Assembly: GCA_022820825.1 (NCBI GenBank)
Contig: JAJEEU010000106.1
Span: forward strand, 1 to 41,887
DNA: 41,887 bases
Origin: Vicinamibacteria bacterium
GTDB taxonomy: Bacteria; Acidobacteriota; Vicinamibacteria; Vicinamibacterales; UBA8438
Direction of reading: 5' to 3'
How positions within the stretch are numbered: the stretch's first letter is position 1; each line of letters opens with the position of its first letter. The notes under the pieces are model-generated. The model did not search any database. It saw nothing but the letters and a program-made list of their open reading frames with translations, and was not told the origin of the DNA. Both the position numbers and the translations under genes were made by a program. Below are positions 7,921-16,399 of this stretch, piece by piece.

Positions 7921-9042
7921 GTGGCGGGCAACAGCTTCGGGCAGGCGTTCAGGATCACCACCGGCGGGGAGGCGCACGGTCCCGGCAACCTCGTCATCAT
8001 CGACGGCTGTCCGGCCGGTCTCCCGCTCTGCGAGGATGACCTGGCGGCCGACCTCGCCCGCCGCCGTCCCGGCCAGAGCCGCATCGTCACTCAGCGCGAC
8101 GAGCCGGACACGCCGGAGATCCTTTCCGGCGTCTTCGAAGGCCGGACCACCGGCACCAGCATCGCGATCCTCATCCGCAACCGGGACCAGCGCAGCCACG
8201 ACTACGCGGCGATCAAGGACAAGTACCGTCCCGGCCACGCGGACTACAGCTTCGACGCCAAGTACGGCTTCCGCGACTACCGCGGCGGCGGGCGTTCCAG
8301 CGCGCGCGAGACGACCGTGCGGGTGGCCGCCGGCGCCGTGGCGAAGAAGCTGATTGCCGCCGCCTTCGGCGGCCGGGTCCTGGGCTACGTCCGGCAGGTG
8401 GGACGGGTCGAGGCGTCGATTCCCGATCCGGCCGGTGTAACGCCGGAACAGGTGGAGCGCCTGCCCAACGGCGATCCGAACATCGTGCGCTGCCCCGATC
8501 CGGCGAAGGCGAAGGCCATGGTCGCCCTGATCGAGCAGATGCGCAAGCAGGGCAACTCCATCGGCGGTCTGGCGGAGTTCGTGGCCAGCGGCGTGCCGCC
8601 CGGACTCGGCGAGCCGGTGTTCGACAAGCTGAAGGCCGATCTGGCGAAGGGGCTGTTCAGCCTGCCGGCCGTGCTGGGGGTGGAGTACGGCATCGGGTTC
8701 GGGTGCGCGCTGTTGCGCGGCACGGACAACAACGATCTGTTCTACGCGGAGCAGTCGGGCGGCCGCTCGCGGGTCGCCACGCGCACGAACCGTCATGGCG
8801 GGATGCTGGGGGGCATCTCAACCGGCATGCCGATCGTGCTCCGCGCGGCCGTGAAGCCGACCAGCAGCCTGCCCCTCGAACAGGAGACCGTGACGAGCGG
8901 CGGCGAGCCGACGACCGTCAGCACGAAGGGCCGCCACGACCCGTGCCTGCTGCCCAGGTTCGTGCCGATGGGCGAGGCGATGATCGCGCTCGTGCTGGCC
9001 GACCACTGGCTCCGTCAGGCGGGCGCACGAACCGACACCTAG
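7921..9042 (+). CDS. aroC: Chorismate synthase
   Basis: Converts 5-enolpyruvylshikimate-3-phosphate to chorismate with reduced FMN, the last step of the shikimate pathway. Family signatures are all present: GNSFGQAFRITTGGEAHG at the N-terminus, YRPGHADYSFDAKYG, the RGGGRSSARET segment, RHGGMLGGISTGMPI, and GRHDPCLLPRFVPMGEAM near the C-terminus. The length, 373 residues, is that of the bacterial (E. coli-like) type. The start is GTG at 7921 with CAGGAG at 7909-7914. No other aro gene lies in the window. It follows the dienelactone hydrolase by 47 bp. Confidence 0.97.
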   Translation: MAGNSFGQAFRITTGGEAHGPGNLVIIDGCPAGLPLCEDDLAADLARRRPGQSRIVTQRDEPDTPEILSGVFEGRTTGTSIAILIRNRDQRSHDYAAIKDKYRPGHADYSFDAKYGFRDYRGGGRSSARETTVRVAAGAVAKKLIAAAFGGRVLGYVRQVGRVEASIPDPAGVTPEQVERLPNGDPNIVRCPDPAKAKAMVALIEQMRKQGNSIGGLAEFVASGVPPGLGEPVFDKLKADLAKGLFSLPAVLGVEYGIGFGCALLRGTDNNDLFYAEQSGGRSRVATRTNRHGGMLGGISTGMPIVLRAAVKPTSSLPLEQETVTSGGEPTTVSTKGRHDPCLLPRFVPMGEAMIALVLADHWLRQAGARTDT

Positions 9043-9045
9043 AGA

Positions 9046-9711
9046 TCAAGGTTCCGGTGCTACTTCGAGCGGCGCGACGCAGTGCTGCGCGGCCGCGCCG
9101 TCGGCCACCGGCCAGCGGCGGAATCCGCCGCCGGTTGCGGCCAGGTAGACCGCGGGGGCAAGTGCACCCGGGTCGAACGCCGCCGTCCCGCCGCCCCGCT
9201 CCGCAGCCAGGCGGCCGACGGACTCCCGATACGCGCCCAGCGCCGGCACGTCGAACAGCGCGAAGAACGCCCGGTCCGACGCGCCGCCTGTCAGTCCCTG
9301 CTGCACGGCCAGGCATCTGGCCTCGACGGTTGCGTTCTCCAGTCCCGCTTCGCGCGCCAGCTCCAGCAGCTCGGCGGGTGTGACGACGCCGGCCAGACTG
9401 TCGCTGAACTCGCTGCGCAGGACGATGCTGACGGCATACCCTGCCGGAGGGTTCATCGATTCCATCGTGCGCGCGAACACTTCCTGGAAGAGCACCATCG
9501 GCAACTCGCGCGGGGGCAGCAGCGCCAGCAGCGGCCCGCCGGGTCCCAGCGGCGGATCGAGCGCGAGCTCCCAGCCGGTCAGATGCGCGGCGGGCAACTG
9601 GTACGGGGCGGAGGTGGTCTCGCGGAGCGTACGCAGGAACAGCACCGACAGCACCGCCAGCACGGTCAAGCCGAGCACGATCTTGCCGAGCACCGAACGT
9701 CGCCGCGCCAT
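9046..9711 (-). CDS. Membrane-anchored protein of unknown function
   Basis: A 221-residue protein with a basic N-terminus (MARRRSVLGK) and a single hydrophobic helix at about residues 9-26, then an extracytoplasmic domain of no recognised family. One motif-like stretch is FARTMESMNPPAGYAVSIVLR; two cysteines (in EARCLAV and QHCVAP) could form a disulfide. It converges with aroC, with only 3 bp between stop codons. No Shine-Dalgarno sequence precedes the ATG; instead TAATAT (9726-9721, minus strand) lies 9 bp upstream, so the transcript could be almost leaderless. The inverted-repeat element at 9727 begins next to this -10-like box. Confidence 0.7.
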   Translation of the reverse strand: MARRRSVLGKIVLGLTVLAVLSVLFLRTLRETTSAPYQLPAAHLTGWELALDPPLGPGGPLLALLPPRELPMVLFQEVFARTMESMNPPAGYAVSIVLRSEFSDSLAGVVTPAELLELAREAGLENATVEARCLAVQQGLTGGASDRAFFALFDVPALGAYRESVGRLAAERGGGTAAFDPGALAPAVYLAATGGGFRRWPVADGAAAQHCVAPLEVAPEP

Positions 9712-9726
9712 GCCGCGAGCATATTA

Positions 9727-9887
9727 ACAGCCCGTGGTGACAGTCCCACTGCATTCGACCGGCCATGCATCCCGCCTGACTGTGTTGTTCCTCGCTCACA
9801 TATCTACGAATATGCTCGCTCGTCACGCCTTGTCAGCCGGGCGCCTGACCGGTCTCGGTGCGACGCGGGACTGTCACCACGGGCTGT
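9727..9887. repeat. 161 bp element with perfect 21 bp inverted ends
   Basis: ACAGCCCGTGGTGACAGTCC(C) at 9727-9747 is an exact reverse complement of 9867-9887. The 119 bp interior has no gene and contains a small AT-rich palindrome (ATAT-N6-ATAT). The arrangement is that of a MITE-like nonautonomous element. No clear target-site duplication is visible. It occupies most of the intergenic space between two divergent genes. Confidence 0.7.
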
Positions 9888-9921
9888 GAACGCGAATGCC
9901 GGCTTCCTGTTAACGTAGTAC

Positions 9922-9965
9922 GCAGTTTCTGCACGTCGCATACGGCGCGAGTATGCGGAAACTGC
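9922..9965 (+). promoter_or_regulatory. Leader hairpin abutting the protease ribosome binding site
   Basis: GCAGTTTC (9922-9929) pairs with GAAACTGC (9958-9965), and CGCATAC (9937-9943) pairs with GTATGCG (9951-9957), with a 7-nt bulge on one side and a 7-nt loop. The 3' base of the stem is directly followed by AAGGAGGG (9966-9973), the ribosome binding site of the M4 protease gene. In mRNA this would be a 15 bp bulged stem next to the ribosome landing site, so translational control is a reasonable inference. Confidence 0.6.
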
Positions 9966-9983
9966 AAGGAGGGAGTCGTAGTC

Positions 9984-11888
9984 GTGCGCCAACCCCGTCG
10001 TTCACTTGCGGCCGTCGTGGGGGCGGTCGTCTTCCTGGCCCTGTCCGGCCCCGCGGAGGTGCGCGGCCAGGAGCTGCGCGGCCCGCTGGAGATAAGCGCG
10101 GCGGCGTCCACCGGCACGTCGTCGCTCCGCCGGTTCGACGCGCTGGTCGAGACGCTGGCGGCCGGCGGCGAGCTGGTGCTCGCGTCGAGCCGTCCGGACT
10201 TGCAGCTCCGGGGCCGCACGCAACAGTTCTTCCAGCAGTACCACGAAGGCGTTCCGGTGCTTGGGGCCGGCGTGTCGCGGCAACTGGCCGGCGGCGCGAC
10301 CGTCTCGCTTCTGGGCACGATCGAGACCGGCATCGAGCTCGATCCGCGGCCCCGGTTCCAGTCGGTCGAAGCCCTCGATCTGCTGGAGCGGCAGACGGGC
10401 GTCGGTGTGCTGGCAAATGCGCTGCCGGAGCTCGTCATCGTGCAGGTTCCCAGCGGGCGGTACGTCCTGGCATACCGCGCGACGATGCGCGATCTCCGGA
10501 CCTACTACCTGGACGCCCACGGCGGGTTCATCGCGCATGACGTGAGCGCGGTAAAGGAGCAGACCGTCGGCGCCGGCAACGGCATTCTGGGCCAGCGCAA
10601 GAAGCTCAGCACCTCGCGGTCCGGCGGCACGTTTCAGGCCTACGACCGCCTGCGCCCCGCGGAGATCATCACGCTCGATCTGCGCTACGACACCGAGCGT
10701 GTCGAGGCTCTGTTCGTCGGAGACGCGGTCTGGGCGTCCACCGACGTGGCGAGCGACGCCGACAACACGTGGACCGATCAGGCGGTGGTGGACGCGCACG
10801 CCTATATCGGCTTGACGTACGACTACCTGGCGACCCGCCAGGGCTGGCACGGCGTGGACGGCCGGAACGGCCGCATATTCAGCATGGTCAATATCGAGCG
10901 GGGCTATCGCAATGCACTCTATGCCTTCCCGCCGGCTGGACCGGAAGGGCTTGGTGTGTTCGCCTTCGGTGAGGCCGAGGACGGTCCGCCGATCGTCTCG
11001 GCCGATACCGTCGCGCACGAGCTCATGCACGCCGTGACGTACCACTCCACCGAACAGCGCACGGGCACGCCGCTGACCGACAGTTACTGGTCGATTCCGG
11101 GGCCTGCCAGCTTCACGCTGGACGAGCCGTCCCCGTTCGTGCTGCAGGCGGGCGTGCACGAATGCGGGCAGAGCTATACCTGGGACCACCAGCGAAGGGA
11201 AGAATTCATAGGGCGCAAGTTCAAGTTTCTATGCGGCGACGGCCGGTTCGAGCTGATCGCGAACGAGGGCGGGGCCATCCATGAATCCTGGTCGGACATG
11301 TTCGGCGCGGCCTTCGAGTTCATGGTGCACGAGCCGGCGCGGGGTCCGCTGCGTGCGGACTATGTGATCGGGGAGGACACGCCGCCCGCCCGCCGATCGC
11401 TGGCGCGGCCGCGTTCGATCACGCTGGGCAGGGACGTAGTTCCCATTCCCATCCCTTATCCCGATGCCGCGAGCGGCATGGTCCGGTTCCTGGTCGGTGT
11501 GTTCGAGGACAACGGCCAGGGCTTCTTCTCGCCCTTCATCTCCGTGGACGGCGAGAACATCCTCTTCATACCCTCCATCTTCTACGACGGCGTCCACTGG
11601 AACTCCACGGTCCTGAGTCACGCCTTCTACCTCGCCATCGAGGGCGGGACGCACGAGACGAGCGGTCTGACCGTGCCGGGCGTGGGCGGAGACCGCCGCC
11701 ACGACGTCGAGAGGGTGTTCTTCCGGGCGATGACGGAGCTGATTCCGCCGCGGGTGAACGTGGAGATTGCGGCGCTGGCGGTCCGCATTGCGGCGCTCGA
11801 CCTGTTCGGCGCCGGCAGCGACGTCTTCGCCGCCGTCCACCAGGCCCTGAACGTAGTCGGTCTCGAGATTGACGCGGGCGATGAGTAG
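9984..11888 (+). CDS. Secreted thermolysin-family (M4) metalloprotease
   Basis: The GTG at 9984 is chosen because AAGGAGGG lies 10 bp upstream and the first residues form a signal peptide (MRQPRRSLAAVVGAVVFLA...VRGQ); the frame is open upstream without a ribosome site. The 634-residue product has an FTP-like propeptide region (FQQYHEGVPVLGAGVSRQL) and then the M4 catalytic domain: zinc ligands His345 and His349 with catalytic Glu346 (AHELMHAVT), third ligand Glu428 (NEGGAIHESWSDMFG) and the transition-state histidine His538 (YDGVHWNSTVLSHAFYLA). Between the second and third ligands there are 78 residues, about 60 more than in thermolysin, including two cysteines (HECGQ, FLCGDG). First gene of a likely operon with an outer-membrane barrel and a PQQ dehydrogenase. 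Confidence 0.92.
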   Translation: MRQPRRSLAAVVGAVVFLALSGPAEVRGQELRGPLEISAAASTGTSSLRRFDALVETLAAGGELVLASSRPDLQLRGRTQQFFQQYHEGVPVLGAGVSRQLAGGATVSLLGTIETGIELDPRPRFQSVEALDLLERQTGVGVLANALPELVIVQVPSGRYVLAYRATMRDLRTYYLDAHGGFIAHDVSAVKEQTVGAGNGILGQRKKLSTSRSGGTFQAYDRLRPAEIITLDLRYDTERVEALFVGDAVWASTDVASDADNTWTDQAVVDAHAYIGLTYDYLATRQGWHGVDGRNGRIFSMVNIERGYRNALYAFPPAGPEGLGVFAFGEAEDGPPIVSADTVAHELMHAVTYHSTEQRTGTPLTDSYWSIPGPASFTLDEPSPFVLQAGVHECGQSYTWDHQRREEFIGRKFKFLCGDGRFELIANEGGAIHESWSDMFGAAFEFMVHEPARGPLRADYVIGEDTPPARRSLARPRSITLGRDVVPIPIPYPDAASGMVRFLVGVFEDNGQGFFSPFISVDGENILFIPSIFYDGVHWNSTVLSHAFYLAIEGGTHETSGLTVPGVGGDRRHDVERVFFRAMTELIPPRVNVEIAALAVRIAALDLFGAGSDVFAAVHQALNVVGLEIDAGDE

Positions 11889-12705
11889 GGACTGCAGCGT
11901 GATGACCTTGTCGACCGGCCCTTGCGATCCCCGCCGCCGTTTGGCGCCGTGTCCCGCGGCGCTGGCCGCCGTCCTTGCGATCATCATGCTCGGCGCGACA
12001 GTCCGGCCGGCGCTGGCGCAGTCGAGCGAAACGCGCGGGGCGCTGAGCATCAACGGCGGGCTGCAGACGGCGACGAGCGATTTCTCCGACAGCGTGCGTT
12101 TCGGCCACGCGTTGTTCGGGCCTGAAGAGGGCTCCCTCGACACGCGCTATCCCGGCAGCGACGACGCGCTGTTCGACATTGGCGGCAGCGTCCGCGTGTG
12201 GCGCAACCTGGCCGTCGGCGCCAGCGTGTCCTGGCTGACGCGCGAGACCGACGCCGACGTGACGGGCCGGTTGCCGCACCCGTTCTGGTTCGACCGCCCG
12301 CGGGGCGTCAGCGGAACGGCGACCGGGCTTGCCCGCACCGAGACGGCCGTGCACGTGCAGGCGCAGTGGGTGATTCCCGTCGGCCGCTCGGTCGCCGTCA
12401 CCCTGTTCGGCGGCCCGACGTGGTTCAACGCCACGCAGGATCTGGTGGCGGACATCACGTTCGAGCAGGCCTATCCCTTCGACTCGGCGAGCTACTCCGG
12501 CGCGAACGCGGGCGAGCGGTCGGCGTCGACCATCGGTGCGCATGCCGGCGCCGACGTGGCCTACTATTTCTCCGAGCGGATCGGTGTCGGCGGCATGGTC
12601 CGCTTCAGCCGTGGATCGGTCGAGCTCGATTCTCCGGACGGAGATATCTTGAAGAACGACGTCGGCGGCGTGCACACCAGTGGCGGGTTGCGCATCCGCT
12701 TCTAG
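11881..12705 (+). CDS. Outer-membrane beta-barrel protein
   Basis: About 274 residues. A hydrophobic signal region (LAAVLAIIMLGATVRPALAQ) is followed by alternating amphipathic strands with aromatic belts (VRVWRNLAVGASVSWLTRE, AVHVQAQWVIPVGRSVAVTLFGG, GGMVRFSRGSVELD) and a final strand ending in phenylalanine (SGGLRIRF), as expected of an OMP barrel of 8-10 strands. No specific family is recognised. The ATG at 11881 overlaps the end of the protease gene by 8 bp; the ATG at 11902 is an alternative. Tight packing with the protease upstream and the PQQ dehydrogenase 26 bp downstream suggests translational coupling and one operon. Confidence 0.82.
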   Translation: MSRDCSVMTLSTGPCDPRRRLAPCPAALAAVLAIIMLGATVRPALAQSSETRGALSINGGLQTATSDFSDSVRFGHALFGPEEGSLDTRYPGSDDALFDIGGSVRVWRNLAVGASVSWLTRETDADVTGRLPHPFWFDRPRGVSGTATGLARTETAVHVQAQWVIPVGRSVAVTLFGGPTWFNATQDLVADITFEQAYPFDSASYSGANAGERSASTIGAHAGADVAYYFSERIGVGGMVRFSRGSVELDSPDGDILKNDVGGVHTSGGLRIRF

Positions 12706-12731
12706 CGCACAATTCACGAGAGGTGAGGACC

Positions 12732-14789
12732 ATGCGGTGGATCAACGCGCTGGCGGTTGCGGCAGCGGCATGGTTGGCGGCGGCTCCGGCGGCGGCTCCG
12801 GCGGCGGCGCAGTACGGGGCGCCGGCCAACGGTGAGTGGCGCCGCCACTCCGGCGACAGCGGCAGCACGAAGTACTCGCCGCTCGACCAGATCACGGCCG
12901 ACAACGTCGGCGACCTGGAGCCGCTCTGGCACTGGAAGACGGTAGACACCCATCTGATTCACTCGACGCCGGCCGGGGACTCCCTGATCGCGGCAGACAG
13001 GCTGTTCGACATCCTCCAGGAGCAGGAGCCGGACCGCTGGACCGCCTGGGACGGCAAGACGCAGACGCGCTCCCGCCCCTCGATTCGCTCGCTGGTGGCG
13101 ACGCCGCTGATGGTCGACGGCGTGCTGTACCTGAGCACGCCGCTGTACCGCGCGGCGGCCATCGACGCCCGCACCGGCGAGACGCTGTGGGTGCACGATC
13201 CGCGCGCCTACGAGTCGGGCACGCCCGCGATTGCCGAGTGGCGGCACCGCGGCGTGGCGTACTGGGAGAACGGCGGCGACGCGCGCATCGTCTGGGGCAC
13301 CGGCGACGGCTACCTGGTGGCCGTGGATGCGAAGACCGGCATGCCGGACCCGAACTTCGGCGACAACGGGCGCGTGGACCTGACCGTCGGCGTGCCGCGC
13401 TCCGAGCGCGGGCGGCGCGACGTGCTGAACCTGCTGACGCTGTCGTCGCAGTCGCCGCCGATGATCATCCGCGACACCATCATCGTCGGTTCGACCATCA
13501 ACGACCGCACGATAACGAAGGAGGCGACGCCGGGCTTTGCGCGGGCGTACGACATACGCACCGGCCGGCACAGGTGGGATTTCCACACCGTGCCGCAGAG
13601 CGCCGACGAGTACGGCTCCGACACCTGGCTGGACGAATCGTGGCGCTACAGCGGCAATACCAACATCTGGTCGCTGATGAGCGGCGACGAGGAGCTGGGT
13701 TGGGTGTACCTGCCGATCGGCACGGCGACCAACGACTACTACGGCGGCCACCGGCTCGGCGACAACCTGTTCGCCGAGAGCCTGGTGGCCGTGGATGTCG
13801 AGACCGGCCAGCGCCAGTGGCACTTCCAGGCGATCCATCACGGGCTGTGGGACTACGACCTGGCCTCGGCGCCGAACCTGCTCGATATCACGGTGGACGG
13901 GCGGCGGATCAAGGCGGTGGCGCAGGTCAGCAAGCAGGGTTTCGTCTATGTCTTCGACCGCGTGACCGGCGAGCCGGTGTGGCCGATCGAGGAGCGTGCG
14001 GTGCCCACGGACACCGACCTGGAAGGCGAGGTCGTCTCGCCGACGCAGCCGTTCCCGACGAAGCCGGCCCCGTTCGAGTACCAGGGCACGTCCATCGACG
14101 ACCTGGTCGACTTCACCCCGGAGATCCGCCAGATGGCGGTGGAGGCGGTGGAAGGGTTCCGCCTCGGTCCGCTCTACACGCCCCAGATGCTCGGCGGCAC
14201 CATCATGCGCCCGGCCGTGGGCGGCGGCGCCAACTGGTCGGGGGCGGCGGTTGATCCGGAAACCGGCTATCTCTATGTTCCGTCGCAGAATGCCCACTCG
14301 GTGATCCAGCTCACCGAGCCGGAGCCGCACGAGCCGTCGACCCTGCGCTACATCCGGCGCACCACCATGGCCGGCCCGGTGATGCCGCGCGGGCTGCCGC
14401 TGTGGAAACCGCCGTACACGCGGATGACGGCGATCGACATGAACACCGGCGAGCACGCCTGGATGATTCCGACCGGGAGCGGTGACCGCCTCCGCAACCA
14501 TCCAATGCTGCGCGACCTCGACCTGCCGCCGCTCGGCGGCGACGCCGGCAGGAGCGGCCCGCTGCTGACGAAGACGCTGCTGTTTCACGCGCTGACCACG
14601 GGGGGCGCGAACAACGGCCCGCGGCTGGTGGCCTACGACAAGGCGACCGGCGCCGAGATCGCGTCGATCGACCTGCCGGGCGGCGCGCTGGGGGCGCCGA
14701 TGACCTACCTGCTGGACGGCCGGCAGCACATCGCGCTGACCGTCGGCGGCGAGGCGCCCGGCCTGATCGTCTTCCGGCTCCCCGACTGA
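12732..14789 (+). CDS. PQQ-dependent dehydrogenase, heme-free (copy 2)
   Basis: 685 residues, beginning at an ATG with GAGGTGAGG just upstream and an Ala-rich signal peptide (ending AAAQYGAP). Full-length paralogue of the 2977-5031 protein: same opening blade (NGEWRRHSGDSGSTKYSPLD), same IHHGLWDYDLASAPN PQQ-site region and same C-terminal GGALGAPMTYLLDGRQHIAL. No CxxCH. Expected to oxidise an alcohol or sugar in the periplasm and reduce an external acceptor. The two copies differ in a substrate-side loop near residues 70-110 (here DTHLIHSTPAGDSLIAADRL), so substrates may differ. Last gene of the protease-barrel operon. Confidence 0.93.
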   Translation: MRWINALAVAAAAWLAAAPAAAPAAAQYGAPANGEWRRHSGDSGSTKYSPLDQITADNVGDLEPLWHWKTVDTHLIHSTPAGDSLIAADRLFDILQEQEPDRWTAWDGKTQTRSRPSIRSLVATPLMVDGVLYLSTPLYRAAAIDARTGETLWVHDPRAYESGTPAIAEWRHRGVAYWENGGDARIVWGTGDGYLVAVDAKTGMPDPNFGDNGRVDLTVGVPRSERGRRDVLNLLTLSSQSPPMIIRDTIIVGSTINDRTITKEATPGFARAYDIRTGRHRWDFHTVPQSADEYGSDTWLDESWRYSGNTNIWSLMSGDEELGWVYLPIGTATNDYYGGHRLGDNLFAESLVAVDVETGQRQWHFQAIHHGLWDYDLASAPNLLDITVDGRRIKAVAQVSKQGFVYVFDRVTGEPVWPIEERAVPTDTDLEGEVVSPTQPFPTKPAPFEYQGTSIDDLVDFTPEIRQMAVEAVEGFRLGPLYTPQMLGGTIMRPAVGGGANWSGAAVDPETGYLYVPSQNAHSVIQLTEPEPHEPSTLRYIRRTTMAGPVMPRGLPLWKPPYTRMTAIDMNTGEHAWMIPTGSGDRLRNHPMLRDLDLPPLGGDAGRSGPLLTKTLLFHALTTGGANNGPRLVAYDKATGAEIASIDLPGGALGAPMTYLLDGRQHIALTVGGEAPGLIVFRLPD

Positions 14790-14960
14790 TCAGCGCCGCC
14801 GCGCACTTGACAACGGCGGTCGGGTCGGCCATCCTGACCGCTGCATTGTGGCAGTAGGGCACCGCCTTGGGGGTGTCAACCGCGTCCTGGACGCGGCAGT
14901 AGAAGCAGTCGGCGTACGGCAGGACCGGACTCCGACGAATGATCAAGCAGGAGTACGGTT

Positions 14961-15167
14961 ATGCCGGTAGCGGGCACAGTGAAGTGGTTCAACGACAGCA
15001 AGGGTTTCGGATTTCTTACCCGTGACGACGGCGAGAAAGACGTCTTCGTCCACTATTCCGCCATCCAGGGCGATGGCTTCAGGAGTCTGACCGAAGGCCA
15101 GCGCGTGGAGTTCGACGTGGTCGACACGCAGAAAGGCCCCGCCGCGGAGAACGTCGTCAGGCTCTGA
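14961..15167 (+). CDS. Cold-shock protein, CspA family
   Basis: A 68-residue single OB-fold with both RNA-binding motifs intact: RNP1 KGFGFLTRD and RNP2 VFVHYSAI, and the usual opening [14 protein letters not shown]. These proteins bind single-stranded RNA or DNA and act as RNA chaperones. AGGAG at 14947-14951 is well placed. The upstream 171 bp holds no gene; a TTGACA at 14807-14812 is a possible -35 box, which would give a leader of more than 100 nt, as is common for regulated csp genes, but no good -10 is visible. Confidence 0.96.
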   Translation: MPVAGTVKWFNDSKGFGFLTRDDGEKDVFVHYSAIQGDGFRSLTEGQRVEFDVVDTQKGPAAENVVRL

Positions 15168-15179
15168 GCATTCCCGGTT

Positions 15180-16397
15180 TCACCGCAACGGCACGTCCGG
15201 AAAACTCTCGTCACCCGGCTCGAGCTGTACCCCGTACGCGTTGAGTGACATCGACGTCGCCCGGTAGGAGCTGGGCGTGTAGACGGCGCTCATCGCTTCC
15301 ACGGTGTCGTACCGCGCGGTCAGAGCGCGCCACGTCTCGTCGGAGACGATCGCGTTCTGGTACAGCTCGTCGACGACTTGCAGCAGCGTCGCGTTGAAGC
15401 CGTCCGCACCCGGTGCGTTCGGCCCGAGGGCCACCGCCCGCGGGTCCACGCCGTGGTAGCGTGCGCGGCCCACGGTGCCGACGTGCTTGGCCCATTCGTA
15501 TACCGCCTGGCAGTTCCATCCGATGCGCAGGATCAGTATCTCCCGGTCGTGGGGCGTGAGCGGCGACACCCGGTTGATGTAGTTGGCCCGCCGGCCGCGC
15601 GCCTGCGCCAGCGCGGGGTGCCGCGCAAATGTCCGCGACACCGCGATACCCGGTCCTTCAAGCGGCTCGAGCCGCGCCGCCGCCAGCGGCGGCTCGCGCT
15701 CGGGAACGTTGATCCGATAGGGCACGTCCGCTGGGAGTCGGTCGGGCGTCTCGTCGTCCGGCTGGACGCCGAACGAGTTGTAGATCATCGACAGCACGGT
15801 GAAGTGGTTCACCGTCTCGACTGCGTCGATCAGGTTGTGCTGGCTGAAGCGCTCCGCGAGGGCGCTCCAGGTGGCGTCGGTCACCGACGAGTTGATGTAG
15901 AGCTGGTCGGCCAACTGCAGCAGCGTGCGTTCGAACGGGTCCCAGCCGCTTGCGTCGGGTCCCTCCGCGATGCGGCGGATCTCGGCGTCCGTCATCCCGC
16001 CGTCACGCGCGCGCGCCGCGTTCGTGGCCCAGAGCGGCTGGCTGCCGCAGAGCCAGGCCGCGCGCAGGATCAGCAGCGAGCGCTGGCGCGGCGCCAGCGT
16101 CGAGTCTTCGGTCAGGTAGACCGTTACCGGCAGCAGGCCTTCCACGGTGGCCGGCACGTTGAGCAGCGTGTGGAGCTGGTTGTCGGCCCGTCCGTCGCCC
16201 GCGTAGCGGGCGGCCAGGCGATAGTGCTCGCTGGTCCACCGCGACTCGGGAAGCGGCGCGATGCGCGGCTCGGCGAGACCCAGCGGTTGCCGATCGGCGC
16301 GCGGCGGATCGGGCAGCGCCTGGGCCGCCGCGGATCCGGCGCCCAGAACGGCGAGCGCCGCGCAGGCGGTTGCAATGCGGATTCTGGTTGACGACAT
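15180..16397 (-). CDS. Exported duplicated carboxymuconolactone decarboxylase-like protein
   Basis: 405 residues with a signal peptide (MSSTRIRIATACAALAVLGAGSAAAQ). Two CMD/AhpD-like helical domains follow in tandem: the first around ILRAAWLCGSQPLWATNAARARDGG and the second around LRIGWNCQAVYEWAKHVGTV, both followed by TLLQ(L/V)xDxLYxNxxVxDxTW. The second keeps the Cys and EWxxH elements; the first has lost the histidine. Family members are decarboxylases, thiol peroxidase helpers or have unknown roles; export is unusual. GGAGG (16409-16405) precedes the ATG. The upstream phosphotriesterase-like gene ends 2 bp before this start, so the two are almost certainly cotranslated from one message. 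Confidence 0.85.
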   Translation of the reverse strand: MSSTRIRIATACAALAVLGAGSAAAQALPDPPRADRQPLGLAEPRIAPLPESRWTSEHYRLAARYAGDGRADNQLHTLLNVPATVEGLLPVTVYLTEDSTLAPRQRSLLILRAAWLCGSQPLWATNAARARDGGMTDAEIRRIAEGPDASGWDPFERTLLQLADQLYINSSVTDATWSALAERFSQHNLIDAVETVNHFTVLSMIYNSFGVQPDDETPDRLPADVPYRINVPEREPPLAAARLEPLEGPGIAVSRTFARHPALAQARGRRANYINRVSPLTPHDREILILRIGWNCQAVYEWAKHVGTVGRARYHGVDPRAVALGPNAPGADGFNATLLQVVDELYQNAIVSDETWRALTARYDTVEAMSAVYTPSSYRATSMSLNAYGVQLEPGDESFPDVPLR

Positions 16398-16399
16398 GG

